Shown: positions 9,751 through 19,968 of the stretch, piece after piece
Position numbering within the stretch: the first letter of the stretch is position 1
How the letters are laid out: the number at the start of each line of letters is the position of its first letter
NCBI GenBank assembly: GCA_009801085.1
Contig: VNWV01000031.1
Location: 1 to 64,000, forward strand
Reading direction: 5' to 3'
DNA from: Lasiodiplodia sp. COLG20
Taxonomy: Eukaryota; Ascomycota; Dothideomycetes; Botryosphaeriales; Botryosphaeriaceae
DNA length: 64,000 nt
Translations under genes and position numbers: made by a program
Notes under the pieces: model-generated
What the model saw: only the letters and a program-made list of their open reading frames with translations
The model's database searches: none
What the model was told of the DNA's origin: nothing

Positions 9751-11647
9751 TTTGGTGGTGGTATAAGGTTGCCGAAAAAGGAAACGAAAGTGGGTTTTTG
9801 TTTAACGAAAGTGGGTTGTTGGGTGTTGGAAACGAATGGAGGCTCTTCCTGGATGCAAAGGGAGCTGCTTCTGCTCGGGGGAGGAGGTGTGCGTTCTTTA
9901 TTAAATCAATACTTGCTCTCTTGGGGAGTCCGTGATGCTGGCGATCCCCTTGTCGGGACGACGCCCCCGTGGGTAGGGCATCCGTGCTTTCCGCCTCCAA
10001 TCAGCAGCTTAGTGGCGCCATGAGCCTCATGTTGGCCACGGTAAGACGGCGGTTTCGCCAAATCACGTCGCTCAAAGTTGGCAGCCACACCAGACGAAGG
10101 CCGTAACGGGCTAGCAGACGCATCCTATCGCATGCGCTATCCGTTCCCCCCGCAATTTCCAGAATCCTGCCTTAAATGAAGTTGACCCCTAATAGCAGCC
10201 AGCGCCGGGCAGCACTGTTGATCAGCCGCCACTCTAGCTATTGATGCGCAGTAGCGGTGACCAGAGTCTGTCTTGGGGTTGGGCATGTTCGCAATTCGCC
10301 CTGACCAATAAAATAGGAGAAAATCTTGGTCGGAACAACGGCCACCACTTGCGTGCAAATCGCATCTTTAGCGCGGCGTGAGAGGCAAATGAGGGAAGCG
10401 GAAATTGGTCTGTACGTCATTCTCTAAATTAAGATCGTCGGCCAAGGGGGGAAACGTGGACGTTGCGACCCGTGCTTTAGGGCCTGGGACGTGTTCCTGC
10501 TGCTGGCCACCGAACGTTTTCCAACCCAACCGACCGAAGTTTATACCTACACAGGCCGTCTGATGTAACAGTGGTAGGTGTGGGAGTGAAAATCCATCAG
10601 CTCACCCAATACAAAGACCCGGTGATCGGGAGCTGAATAGCCGAGCCCTTGGACAACGTCTGCTTTCAACAACAATATTTGCATTGCCTAATTGGTAGTG
10701 CATGAGAAGATATATTACTTTGGTAGCTTATCCAACTAGACTCTTATCGTTTGGCGGGGTGGATCAGCTCGGGCCGCAGAATCCAGCTGCTGCACGTCGC
10801 CACGTTCTGGCCAGAATGGCGCTGCCGCTCACTGTCAGCTTAAGGAATATGAACTGCACTGACTCACATGTGTTCTATCACCACGACGAAGGAAAGTTGG
10901 ATTGCAAATACTGAAAATTGAGAATCTCCAAAAGATTGGACGCGCTATTGATTATTGAGAGCCACTATCTCTGCTTGAATACTTTGCACTGTTCTACATG
11001 GAAAACCATGAGCAGCGGCTGAGGGGGAACTTCGGAAGGGGGCTGTGATGCACCCCTTGTGCACTGACCACCATCCTGAGTAGCTGATAGACTGATAAAG
11101 TTATTCATAAGGTAGCCAAGCATTTACTACCCCCGTTCTTAGAACTAACTTTTATATTTAGTACTGAGGACTCTTCGCTTCACCAGGCTCGAACGACCTC
11201 ATACAAGTGATGACCACAAGGACGGATAAGCATAAGAGCCAATCGAGGCTATTAGAGTTCAGTGGTAGATAGTCGCAAGTAACGCAGGCCCTTTAAAATG
11301 TTAAAACACAGCCGAGATTACAAAAGCCTTACATAACAAACCTTATACTTGTGGGCCTACGCCCCGCACATCTCGCTTCTCAGCCCCATTCCCCAGACGG
11401 CTGGAAGCTACACTCCGGCGATGTTGACCACATACAGATCAATACAGGATCTAGTAACGAAGCGGAACAAAAGCTGTATTTCAGCGTAGCTGTAATGGCA
11501 GCGAGGCGTGGGTATAGTGTCCTCGTACTGCCCCATCAACTAAATACATGAAAGCAACGACAAAATCTCCCCGCAAACACCTTCCAACACCTCCCCAATT
11601 CTCAACGCCCACAAACCACCCAACTACCTCTCTTTCTCACCCATCCC
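9751..11647. other. intergenic region (1.9 kb)
   Basis: Separates the two secreted-repeat genes. It includes the promoter of the EP[SD]YG gene (about 9751-10100) and an AT-richer stretch from 10.5 to 11.5 kb with only short, uninformative open frames. I see no gene, tRNA or repeat with confidence. Confidence 0.5.
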
Positions 11648-12364
11648 TCACGACGAACCCCCCGTCGTCTCCGGCAGCGGCGCAGGCGCGCGCTTACTCA
11701 CATCCGGCTTGCCCTCCTTCCCCTCCGTCGGCTCGGGCGCGGGCGCCGGGGCACGCTTGCTCACGTTGCCCCCCTCCGTTGGCTGCGGCTCTGGGGCAGC
11801 CTCACGCTTGGTCACTCTCGGCGGGGCGTTTGACGGCGCCGAGGGCTGCGGCGCAGCATCACGCTTGCTCACCTTCGGCGGGGCGTCCGACGGCTTTGGA
11901 TTGCTCGGGTCCGAGGGCTGCGGCGCCGGGGTGCGCTTGCTCACGTTGCCGCCGCCCTCTGTCGGCATAGGATCAGCCTCGCGCTTGCTGTTGCCCGGCT
12001 GGTTCTGGTCCGTCGGCTGCGGCGCGGCTTCGCGCTTGGTCACGTCGCCGCCTGCTCCATCCGTCGGCATCGGGTCAGCCGCGCGTTTGCTGTTTTCCGG
12101 GTTGGTGGGTTTGGTGTTGGCTTCAAGGGCGGCGGCGGCGGCGCGGGCGGTGATCTGGGGCATGGGCGCCGCCTCGCGTTTGCTGTGGCCCGGCTCTTTG
12201 GGTTCGGTGGCGACTTCGGCGGCGGCAGCGCGGGGGTCGAGGGCAGCAGGGGCGGCGACGGCGAGAGCGGTGGGCTCGGGGGAGGGGATGGGGGCGGGTG
12301 CGGGGGCGGCGAGGGTGGTCAGGCCGAGGCAGCAGAGGAGGAGGAGGGAGGATAGGCAGCGCAT
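11648..12364 (-). CDS. Kex2-processed repeat peptide precursor (KEP-like)
   Basis: 238 residues, no intron. The ATG at 12364 is chosen because it starts a clear signal peptide (MRCLSSLLLLCCLGLTTLA); the frame stays open upstream without one. After a pro-region come nine Lys-Arg sites (62-63, 93-94, 110-111, 127-128, 143-144, 167-168, 186-187, 203-204, 224-225), each preceded by Ser or Thr. They would release nine peptides of 29, 15, 15, 14, 22, 17, 15, 19 and 13 residues. Each starts x-[AP]-[AD]-P-x-P (EAAPMP, EADPMP, DAAPQP), and several end in Gly/Asn-rich cores such as TDGAGGDVT, TEGGGNVS and TEGGNVS. The architecture matches fungal Kex2-processed repeat proteins, the class that includes alpha-pheromone and dikaritin precursors. 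There is no Trp/Cys pheromone core and no Tyr, so neither known type fits. Product and receptor unknown. Confidence 0.85.
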   Translation of the reverse strand: MRCLSSLLLLCCLGLTTLAAPAPAPIPSPEPTALAVAAPAALDPRAAAAEVATEPKEPGHSKREAAPMPQITARAAAAALEANTKPTNPENSKRAADPMPTDGAGGDVTKREAAPQPTDQNQPGNSKREADPMPTEGGGNVSKRTPAPQPSDPSNPKPSDAPPKVSKRDAAPQPSAPSNAPPRVTKREAAPEPQPTEGGNVSKRAPAPAPEPTEGKEGKPDVSKRAPAPLPETTGGSS

Positions 12365-13503
12365 GGTTGATTGGTTGCCTTTGTTGTTGGTGATGTTGGA
12401 GGAGGTGTGGGTGTAAGTGATTGTTTGGTTTGTATGCAGATATATATCCCTGTCTTTGGTGGTGACGGGGCGAAGAAGGTGGGAGAAAAGCGAGCTGAAC
12501 TCCACAGAAGTGGTTAAAGAGAGACTGCAATGAGATGGATGCCTTGAGCTGAACGGCAACCCACCGTTTTCTTTTATATACACCATCTTCTGATCAGGCC
12601 CACAGTGCCTCACGGCATCAGCCGCAATCGTGCCGGGGTTATCGCGAGAATGAAAAGCTTAAGGTTCGAGCCTCTGCCCGTTGCGATTTTAAGCTCAAAC
12701 GGCAGATTGATTTTTGCCCCAATCGCCTCCCACACCCCTGCCACTCGAGTCAAGACTTCAACGCCTCACGTTCCTTGAAAAGACGTTGTTACAGAGCTGA
12801 ACGTCCGTGTTACCTCGTGCCCAGTGCAACAAAGTCAGTTCTGCCTCACGATCTTCGGTAACAAGTCCGCAAGCAGTTCAGCCCAGGCGGCCACCTGACA
12901 GAATGAAATTACACTCTTCGGTGTCTCACAAGGCGCAGCAGCTCGTTCAGCTACGTGGGCGGTCAAAAATAGCAACCGTATGTAGGTGCAGACTCCCATG
13001 CTGAATCAGAAGGTCAGGCGTAGCACTTGATTTGCTACAGAGGTCTTTTAAAATATCTAGCGCCGCGAATTTTAAGGCGAATACAATCAAGCTATTTTAC
13101 AACTCCCAATGACGACCAACGTGTGGCTGGTTCTGATGGACGTCTGCAAGCAAACCGGCCATGCACAAAATAGAAAGTCATGTTTCCAAGGCGACGAAGA
13201 ATAGTAAACAGTAGTCTATCTGGTCCAGTACGTGATATCATAAACGCTCAAACATAGCACACTAATGCCAGATGCCGGCATCTGCCAAACCCCCGCCGCA
13301 TCGGCTGTCGCTCTGGCGACTTGAGAACAAAAAAGAAAAAAAGGACCGCAAAGCCCACGCGTCGTGGGTGTAAGCAAAGAAGTTCGGTCAGCCTAGTGGA
13401 TCCCATCAGCCGAACACATGGCTGAAGGCTCCAACGCCAGAATCCTCAACCAAAAACAAAAGACATTCCGCCAACCAATCAACCTTCCCCCACCTGCTCA
13501 TTT
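12365..13503. other. intergenic region
   Basis: Promoter of the peptide-precursor gene (about 12365-12650, with the TATA element above), then the downstream region of the methyltransferase-GFA gene. Around 13.05 kb it is AT-rich. No gene recognised. Confidence 0.5.
12571..12582 (-). promoter_or_regulatory. TATA box of the peptide-precursor gene
   Basis: On the minus strand the sequence reads TATATAAAAG, a near-consensus TATA element about 207 nt upstream of the ATG at 12364. Transcription would start near 12.54 kb and give a leader of roughly 180 nt. Clear TATA boxes in fungi tend to mark regulated, high-amplitude genes (inference). Confidence 0.5.
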
Positions 13504-15003
13504 TCATTCCTCCCACCTCTCCCCACCCGCCTGAAACCTCCACCTCTCCGCACCGTCGTCCGGCACCCGCTCCCACGGCGGTTTCTCATCCAGGAAAATC
13601 CGCATCGCAATCCCAAAGTCGTCCGGCAGTCCCTCATCCACGGTACTCAGCGCGAGCCAGACGACGCCCTCCAATGGGCCATCTGGCTGCGTCCTGTACC
13701 GCATCCACACGGGCGCGCCGCATCTTTCGCAAAACGCCCGTACCGCCTTCCGCGAGAAAGTCGGGGCCAGCCTCAAAACACGCTCCGAGTCCTCCAGCCA
13801 CGTGACGTCCTTCACGTTGAACGCAACGAACCCATTGCCCCCCATGCCCCCCATCTTCTGACAAGTGCGGCAGTGGCAGAAGCTCGAGTCGTTGGGTTTC
13901 GCGGTGCAGACGGTGTAGCGGACGTCGCCGCAGCGGCAGGAGCCGGCGACGGGCGGCTTGCGGGCGGTCGTCAGCCAGACGCCGTCGACTTCCTTGACGC
14001 CGTGCGGCACGTCCGACCTTTCCGCCTCGAGCATCCACTCCTCATAAAACAACCGCCGCGCCTCCTCCCACTTGGGCCCGCGGTTGCGGCCGAAGCCCCT
14101 GCCGGACTCGCTGCCGATCATCTTCGCGAACTGCGCTTCCATCTCGCGGGCGTCGGTCGGGAGGTAGCGCTCGCCGTAGCCCTCCTGGGTGATGAGCTCG
14201 TTGCCGACAACCTGCAGCCCTGCGGCGCCGGAGAGGAGGTCGGGGAGGGCGAGTTCGTCGAGGACCCAGGTGCGGTGGTAGGGCACGGCGACGCCCATGC
14301 GGCGGCCGACGCGCTCGAGGACGATGCCGGCGAGCTGGTTCTGCGGGTGCGGCACGTCGAGGGCGAGCAGGCCGCCGGGCTTGAGGAAGGGCAGCCAGCT
14401 GCGGATGGCGGCTTCGGGGTCCGGCAGCAGCACGAGGGCCGAGGCCATGGTGATGAGGTCGAAGCTGCCCTTCTCGGCGGCTAGGGCGTCGAGCGAGTCC
14501 AGGTCGGTGACGCTGTGCTCGAACAGGCGCACGTGCTTCCAGCGGTCGGGCTGCAGTGGTTCCTTCACGTCGTCGTCATGATCGGCGTTGTTGTTGTCAT
14601 CGTCGACGTTGACGAGCAAATCTTCATCTGCCACCTTCTTGTTCTTCTTTTGCTGATGATGACGCCGGACGGGCGCCGCGCCGCTCTCTAGCTTCCGGCG
14701 CGCTTGCGCTAGCATACCACCACTAACATCGACGCCGGTGACGGAGCCCGTCGGCCCCACGCGCTCGGCCGCGAGGAATGTCAGCAGCCCGGTGCCACAG
14801 GCCAGATCGAGCACCTTGGCGCCGGGCTCCAGCGGCAGCCGGTCGACAAAGGCCTGCGCAAACTGCGGGTGCCAGGAGTCGTCGTAGCTGGCCGCGCGCG
14901 CGTCGTACAGCCGCTTGGCCGCCGCCGTCTGCGTCTCCACGGCCAGCGTGCCCTCCATGATGGCCGCGACGCGCAGGCGCGCGACTTCGGTTGCGCACGT
15001 CAT
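13504..15003 (-). CDS. fusion of class I methyltransferase and GFA/CENP-V domain
   Basis: 499 residues in one exon. Residues about 30-270 form a UbiE/Methyltransf-type SAM-dependent methyltransferase: motif I LDLACGTG (65-72), acidic loop end GVDVSGGML (90-98), motif FDLITMASALVLLPDP (181-196), then FLKPGGLLALDVP. Residues about 352-480 form a GFA-type (glutathione-dependent formaldehyde-activating / CENP-V fold) zinc domain with the full Cys set: C356, C358, C376, C378, C381, C425, C428. Residues about 112-150 are a charged low-complexity insert (Lys, then Asp/Asn) inside the methyltransferase fold. The two domains are usually separate proteins; I see no stop or splice signal between them. 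Substrates cannot be inferred. ATG at 14958 (MEGTLAVET) is an alternative start. Confidence 0.85.
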   Translation of the reverse strand: MTCATEVARLRVAAIMEGTLAVETQTAAAKRLYDARAASYDDSWHPQFAQAFVDRLPLEPGAKVLDLACGTGLLTFLAAERVGPTGSVTGVDVSGGMLAQARRKLESGAAPVRRHHQQKKNKKVADEDLLVNVDDDNNNADHDDDVKEPLQPDRWKHVRLFEHSVTDLDSLDALAAEKGSFDLITMASALVLLPDPEAAIRSWLPFLKPGGLLALDVPHPQNQLAGIVLERVGRRMGVAVPYHRTWVLDELALPDLLSGAAGLQVVGNELITQEGYGERYLPTDAREMEAQFAKMIGSESGRGFGRNRGPKWEEARRLFYEEWMLEAERSDVPHGVKEVDGVWLTTARKPPVAGSCRCGDVRYTVCTAKPNDSSFCHCRTCQKMGGMGGNGFVAFNVKDVTWLEDSERVLRLAPTFSRKAVRAFCERCGAPVWMRYRTQPDGPLEGVVWLALSTVDEGLPDDFGIAMRIFLDEKPPWERVPDDGAERWRFQAGGERWEE

Positions 15004-16336
15004 GTTGTCGTTGCTCGTTCCTCTGCTCTTTTGCTGCTCTTCCTTCCCGCGCGCTGCCGCCGCGGTAGGCCCGGGGCGGTCGAAAGATGAGGCTGTCGTT
15101 GGTTAGTTCCAGGCGGCAGCGGGAGACGGCAATGCAGCGGCTTCCGGCGGCAAGGAGACAGCGACTGGATGATTGATTGGTTTTGCGGGAGAAGTGGACG
15201 ATGAGAGGCGAAGATGAAGGGGAACACGAAATCAAAGAGAATTGGGCTTGCGATGGTGCGTCATAGGGCGATTATGGGCAGCGTATTGATAACGCCACGC
15301 GTGAGCGGTTTTGTCAGCATTTCAGCGCGCTGATTGGACGGTTCCGGAGCATATTTGAGACGAGACGACTAGGGTGTAAGATGAGCAGTGGTGGGAGACG
15401 GAAATGGGGTTGGAAACATTTCTGATGAGGGTTTAGCCAGCGAAATGCGAAACGCGCAGCCGCGGCAGTTGATCTGCGCTACGGAACCTCGTCCTCACTC
15501 GGTCAACGCGAGGGATGCCGCGACAGGACCTTTGTTTGGATCAGCATCGACTACTGCAGGCGCGTTGGTAGACGAGGGAGAGCTTCTGCAGCTCGGCTCC
15601 ATCGTCCGCCGTCGTCGTGGACGACGCTGGTTGCGTGGCGACCTAGCCTCGACGGGGCCCAGAGACTGGACGACGCAGCTGCACGTCAAGCCACGCGGGG
15701 AAATAGTGGAGTGACGCTCTTTTGACGGGTGGCGGGAGACTTTGGCTGCAAAAAGCTTCACCTGGGATGAAGCTGGAGGTCGTGGTATCAGTGAGGTCGC
15801 AGCAGCGCTGGAGCGACAGAGGGAGGGTCCAGGGCAGCCATTAGCAGCGCGTACCTGCGTGAATGTGGACCTTTTCGGCAGGGATGTTGCTGGCGTGGTG
15901 AGTGGCGTTGATGACGTCCCGGGAGTGCCTGTTTCACGCAGGGTTGAGATGTGGCAGCGCAGGCAGGCTGCACGTCAGCTCCCAGCCACCACGCTGGCCA
16001 CCGTTGACGACGACAGAAAACCACAGCCAGCCCCTCGCCCAAAGCGTCGTCAATTTCGCACTCGTCTCTCTCTCACCGCCGCCGCCGTGACCCACCAGAT
16101 CTCGAGCATCACGCACATCGTCGCGTGGGCGCATTAACCCCTCCGGCCCTACCACTATCGCTATCGCGGGGCCCTGGCTATCCACACCTAAGGCTGAACC
16201 CCAGCTCAAACACCAAGGCCCACCACCGTCGGAGGCTCAGGGTCCGCCCGCCAATCCGGCGCCACTGCATTCCTCGAACCCCCGCATTCCTCTCAGCATC
16301 GCGGGCGAGCGGTCGCCGGACGAGGCTATCGAAATA
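15004..16336. other. divergent promoter region
   Basis: Lies between the minus-strand methyltransferase-GFA gene and the plus-strand coiled-coil gene, so it should hold both promoters. GC-rich, with open frames (for example 15388-15714 and 15742-16137) that have no domain, signal peptide or conserved-looking composition. I do not call a gene. Confidence 0.5.
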
Positions 16337-17887
16337 ATGCTGCAAGAACCGGCGACTGCCGCCAGCTCACAAGCCACCGTCTGCTCGCTGCGAGCCCCCG
16401 CGCACGTCCCACCGAGCCACTCTCCGCGCTCCCCTTCTCGCCCGCACCGGGCCAGCCAAACCGACCCCTTCTGCCATGTTAGCCTGCACACGCCCGAGCA
16501 AGCCCTCTTGACCCGCGAAGACACCAGCTACGACCCCGCCGCATACGCGCTCAAGCCCGATACAACACACCACCGCGCTCGCCAGAGCCCCAAGGCTCTC
16601 TCCACCGCGTTCATCGACGGTTGCAGACCGCTAGTTCACCGCGCTACCAACTCACTCTCCGCCTTCCAAAACCAGTCTCGAGCCTCGATCCCCTCGCCAA
16701 CAAAGTCGTTCGCTTCTTTCATCCCTTCTCGCCGCGACTCCAACACTACACAAAGACACTCCGCAATAGGAGACTGGTTCCACGGCCCCTCCGCCCACCC
16801 TCACCCCGACCGTGACGACGACTCCGAGTCAGACATCGGCTCCGACTCCGACCTCGACTCCGACGACGACGCCATGGACGCCACTTCCACCCAGCGGGCC
16901 AAGTCCGTGAAGTCTCTCAAGCGCGCCAGCACCCAGAGCTTCGCCAACACCCATCAGGCCCCCCAGAACACCTCCATATTCGCCTCATGGTTCTCCCGCA
17001 AGTCTGACGGCCGCAAGCGCGACTCCAGCATGCCTCAGGACCCGCTGTCCGTACTGGACATTGAGAGCGCCCTCTTCCCCAACGGGCCTGCCGACCCGCT
17101 GGACCCGGCCGCCTTCCATGACCTGCACAAGGCCAGCGTCGCCCTCCTTCAGCAGTTCCAGCACTCGTACAAGGCCATGCAGCTGTGCATGCAGGACACG
17201 CGCCTCGAGGAGGATGGCCTGATCGAGGAGAAGAAGCAGGCCGACCTGCACGCCCAGGAATTGCAGATGCAGCTGGACAACCTCAGGGTCGAGTCGGAGC
17301 GCCGCGAGAAGGAGAACAAGGCCCTGCGCGAGGCCCTCGAGCGCGAGCGCCAGCTGCGTGCCGACGAGGAGGAGGCCCGCATCGCCTCGCTCCGCGCCGT
17401 CAGGGGCCCGGCCTGCACCAAATGTAACCGTAAGAGCGCGTCCAGCACCATCTCCAGCGAACCGAGCGGCGTCCTGAGCGATCGCGACTCAGGCTTCGAG
17501 TCCGAGGGCGAGACCATCACCGACGAAATGCGCAGCCGGCCCACCAGCATGGTCTCCGAGTCCGACATGCACGACCTCGACAGCAGCGCCACTCCGAGCA
17601 CCGCCCCGACCTCCGCTCCCAGCCCGGTCGAGCCGACCAAGCCCGCCCTCTTCAAGCGCAAGAGCGCCTTCGACACGGCCCTGCAGAAGAAGCGCGGCTC
17701 CAAGGCCAGCGGCGGCAGCGTTATGCCTGTCATCCTGACCGGTGCCGGCAAGATGAACGACAACTCGGGCCAGATGGACGTCTGGCGTGAGAACCGCGAG
17801 CTCCGGGAACGCGTCGAGAACCTCGAGCGCACCGTCGACGAGGCTCTCGGAATTGTCGGTGGCCTCGAGGCTGGCATTGTCTACTAA
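16337..17887 (+). CDS. coiled-coil, Ser-rich hypothetical protein
   Basis: 516 residues, single exon. N-terminal 150 residues are Ser/Pro/His-rich and probably disordered. An acidic Asp/Ser run covers about 159-180. Residues 265-355 form a long charged coiled coil (EEKKQADLHAQELQMQLDNL and onward). A CTKCNRK pair of cysteines sits at 360-366, then a Ser-rich stretch, and a second short coil near the end (WRENRELRERVENLERTVDE). No enzyme domain. Such proteins are often scaffold or cytoskeleton-linked, but nothing here shows this. The ATG at 16337 is the first in frame; it lies only about 25 nt after a stretch open in other frames, so a downstream start is possible. Confidence 0.7.
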   Translation: MLQEPATAASSQATVCSLRAPAHVPPSHSPRSPSRPHRASQTDPFCHVSLHTPEQALLTREDTSYDPAAYALKPDTTHHRARQSPKALSTAFIDGCRPLVHRATNSLSAFQNQSRASIPSPTKSFASFIPSRRDSNTTQRHSAIGDWFHGPSAHPHPDRDDDSESDIGSDSDLDSDDDAMDATSTQRAKSVKSLKRASTQSFANTHQAPQNTSIFASWFSRKSDGRKRDSSMPQDPLSVLDIESALFPNGPADPLDPAAFHDLHKASVALLQQFQHSYKAMQLCMQDTRLEEDGLIEEKKQADLHAQELQMQLDNLRVESERREKENKALREALERERQLRADEEEARIASLRAVRGPACTKCNRKSASSTISSEPSGVLSDRDSGFESEGETITDEMRSRPTSMVSESDMHDLDSSATPSTAPTSAPSPVEPTKPALFKRKSAFDTALQKKRGSKASGGSVMPVILTGAGKMNDNSGQMDVWRENRELRERVENLERTVDEALGIVGGLEAGIVY

Positions 17888-19731
17888 AACCCATGACGAC
17901 GCTTGTATGGGCGCATGATTGTGGCGTTGCTGGTGTTGCGTACGAATTGGAAAAGAGAAATTTTTTGGATGATACCCTTGTCTAAAAAGACAAGCACGTT
18001 GGATTTTGGAGGAACCCAAGCAGCACGCAAAGACAGAGGCATGCAAAGCTCGTTGTTGGATGAGGATGCATTTTTCGTTTTACGACCCTGACCACTTTAT
18101 ATTATGGGAGTTGGCGTTTTTTGGAACCTCCGCATATAGACCAATGGGTTGGCTGGGAGTCGATTGGTTGTCTCTTTTTTCCCCCACACCCCCCGCACCA
18201 CCACATCACAATTCATCTTTCTTCATCAGAAACAGATTGTATACCTCTTTATATACCACCCAAGCCTTTAGTTACCCAAAACCAACCAAGACCTTACCAC
18301 CCACCAAACCTCTCTTCCGAAAAAAAGACCACCAGGCAACCATCACCACATATTACCCACTTCTTACCTCCCCCTTTTTTCGTCTTCTTTTCGATTCTCC
18401 CGGGACTGCAGGTCTCCATTTCAATCTTCGATTCCCCCCATGCCGATCACGCATGATTCTGCCGGGCCTTTGCTACGACAAACGCGACGGATTTCATTAA
18501 CATTCTCTGTAGATTAGCTTGTGTTTTTACGTTCTGCGGGCGGGGATTACACCAAGATTCCTGCGTGAATTTTTGCCAAAATGAAAAGAAAAAAAAAGAA
18601 GTTTTGCCTTTTTTTTTGTTTGTCTTTTTTCCTAAAGGCTCTTCCCCACATACGCATTCCAATTGGCAATTCTTCACGCTGTAATCTTTAATCTCTAATT
18701 CACATCTCTTTTTCAGAGATAATTGGACGGGACACATCCGAACAGTAGGGCACCTGGAAATGGAAAGAGATGGAAAGGAACAACAATACTCATTCACGAT
18801 AGATGGACACGGTAAATTATTTCAACACGACAACACACGATAAGATATCCCAACACGGTACCAGCGGGGTGGTGGTTTTGGTTTTTTTTTTTTTTTCCCT
18901 GTAGATAGAACACAACACAATAATGAATTTCGATTCTCCTTTTTCCTCTTCCAAACACCAATTTCCTCAACACCGATGAGAATCTCGCAAGCGTTTGGAG
19001 AGAGAAGAACGTAATTCCAAATCTCGTAACTGGCAAGCGTATATTAAGGGGAGAGAGCGAGCGAGCGCGCGGCCGGCCGGCCAGACAGATCGGTTCTCTT
19101 CTTCGCTCTCGTTTCGAGGTGTGCACACCCCACCTCCCTCTCTGTCCCTCCTAAGGCATCCCGCCAAACACTACACCTGTTCCATACCACGTCGCAGACG
19201 ATCCCACACCCCGGTCGTACGTAGAGGGGAGGGGTGTGAGCGATTGCGGGTGAAAGTACAGAGGCTGGGGTTTGACGGCTTGAGGTCTGAGACAGGTTAT
19301 GTGTGTGTGTTCCCCCCGTCCGCATTCCTCCCCGCCCTGCCATCTTGTTCGTCGTACCGGTTTACGCCACACACACGTTCCGGCCAGGCAGCAGCTCGCC
19401 TGCAAGGAACGGAGATTTGCACGTGCGCGGGGGAGCAGGAGGGGCGTGCGACCAGCCACGTGGATAGAACGGGCGAGGGGTGCAATTACGCATAAATTGC
19501 CTGCTGTCGTCATATACATGCGCCTGCTATAGTACTACTTCCTCCCCTTGCGATACCGGAACGGGTAGCTGCCGTGACAGCTCCGGCTTTGATACCCGGG
19601 GAGAAAGGGAGGGAAGACGTCGATGGGCAGCAGAGCAGTAGCATAGTCGTAATGATCGATGATCATTCACGCATCGAGACCGACAGCACGTAATCAGAAA
19701 TCTATCTGATATTTTTTTTTTCTAATTCTAG

Positions 19732-19968
19732 ATGATCGCGACCTTGTCCTTGCTTTTTTCTCTCTCGTGCGTTCAGGCCCAAAACGGTATCAAGACGGCC
19801 ATGAACGCCACTGAGGCCAACGCCGCGTGGAGTGGTTGTGTGTTGTTAGATGCGCGCGAAGTCACTCTTTACATGACAATGCAACTAGGAGTGGCATCTC
19901 TAACAGTGCGACGGAGAGGCATGTTTGGAGTTTGGAGGTTTGGAAGTTTGTGTGGTAAACGAGTGTAG
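19732..19968 (+). CDS. possible small secreted protein (weak)
   Basis: 78 codons. The first 16 residues (MIATLSLLFSLSCVQA) look like a signal peptide with a V-Q-A cleavage site. The next part (QNGIKTAMNATEANAAWSGC) has one N-glycosylation sequon. The C-terminal half is basic and unremarkable. A T-rich tract ending CTAG precedes the ATG directly and resembles a splice acceptor, so this could be an internal exon, or chance. No homologous family recognised. Confidence 0.2.
   Translation: MIATLSLLFSLSCVQAQNGIKTAMNATEANAAWSGCVLLDAREVTLYMTMQLGVASLTVRRRGMFGVWRFGSLCGKRV

Noticed and set aside
8836..10023. 395-codon plus-strand frame opposite the EP[SD]YG gene
   Set aside because: Arg/Leu/Gly-rich mirror of the Ser/Asp repeats; it crosses the real gene's signal peptide and promoter.
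11648..12364. Alpha-pheromone or dikaritin (ustiloxin-type) precursor
   Set aside because: No conserved Trp/Cys-containing pheromone core, no Tyr core, and no UstYa-like (DUF3328) gene in the window.
11548..12416. Plus-strand frames antisense to the peptide precursor
   Set aside because: They are Gly/Ala/Ser-rich shadows created by the GC-rich repeats on the minus strand; no start context or motif.
12648..12700. tRNA-like B box (GGTTCGAGCCT)
   Set aside because: No A box at the right distance and no acceptor-stem pairing; the match to the consensus is incomplete.
15388..16137. Two short plus-strand genes in the divergent promoter
   Set aside because: Only chance-like GC-rich frames; no motifs, and they lie where both neighbouring promoters must be.
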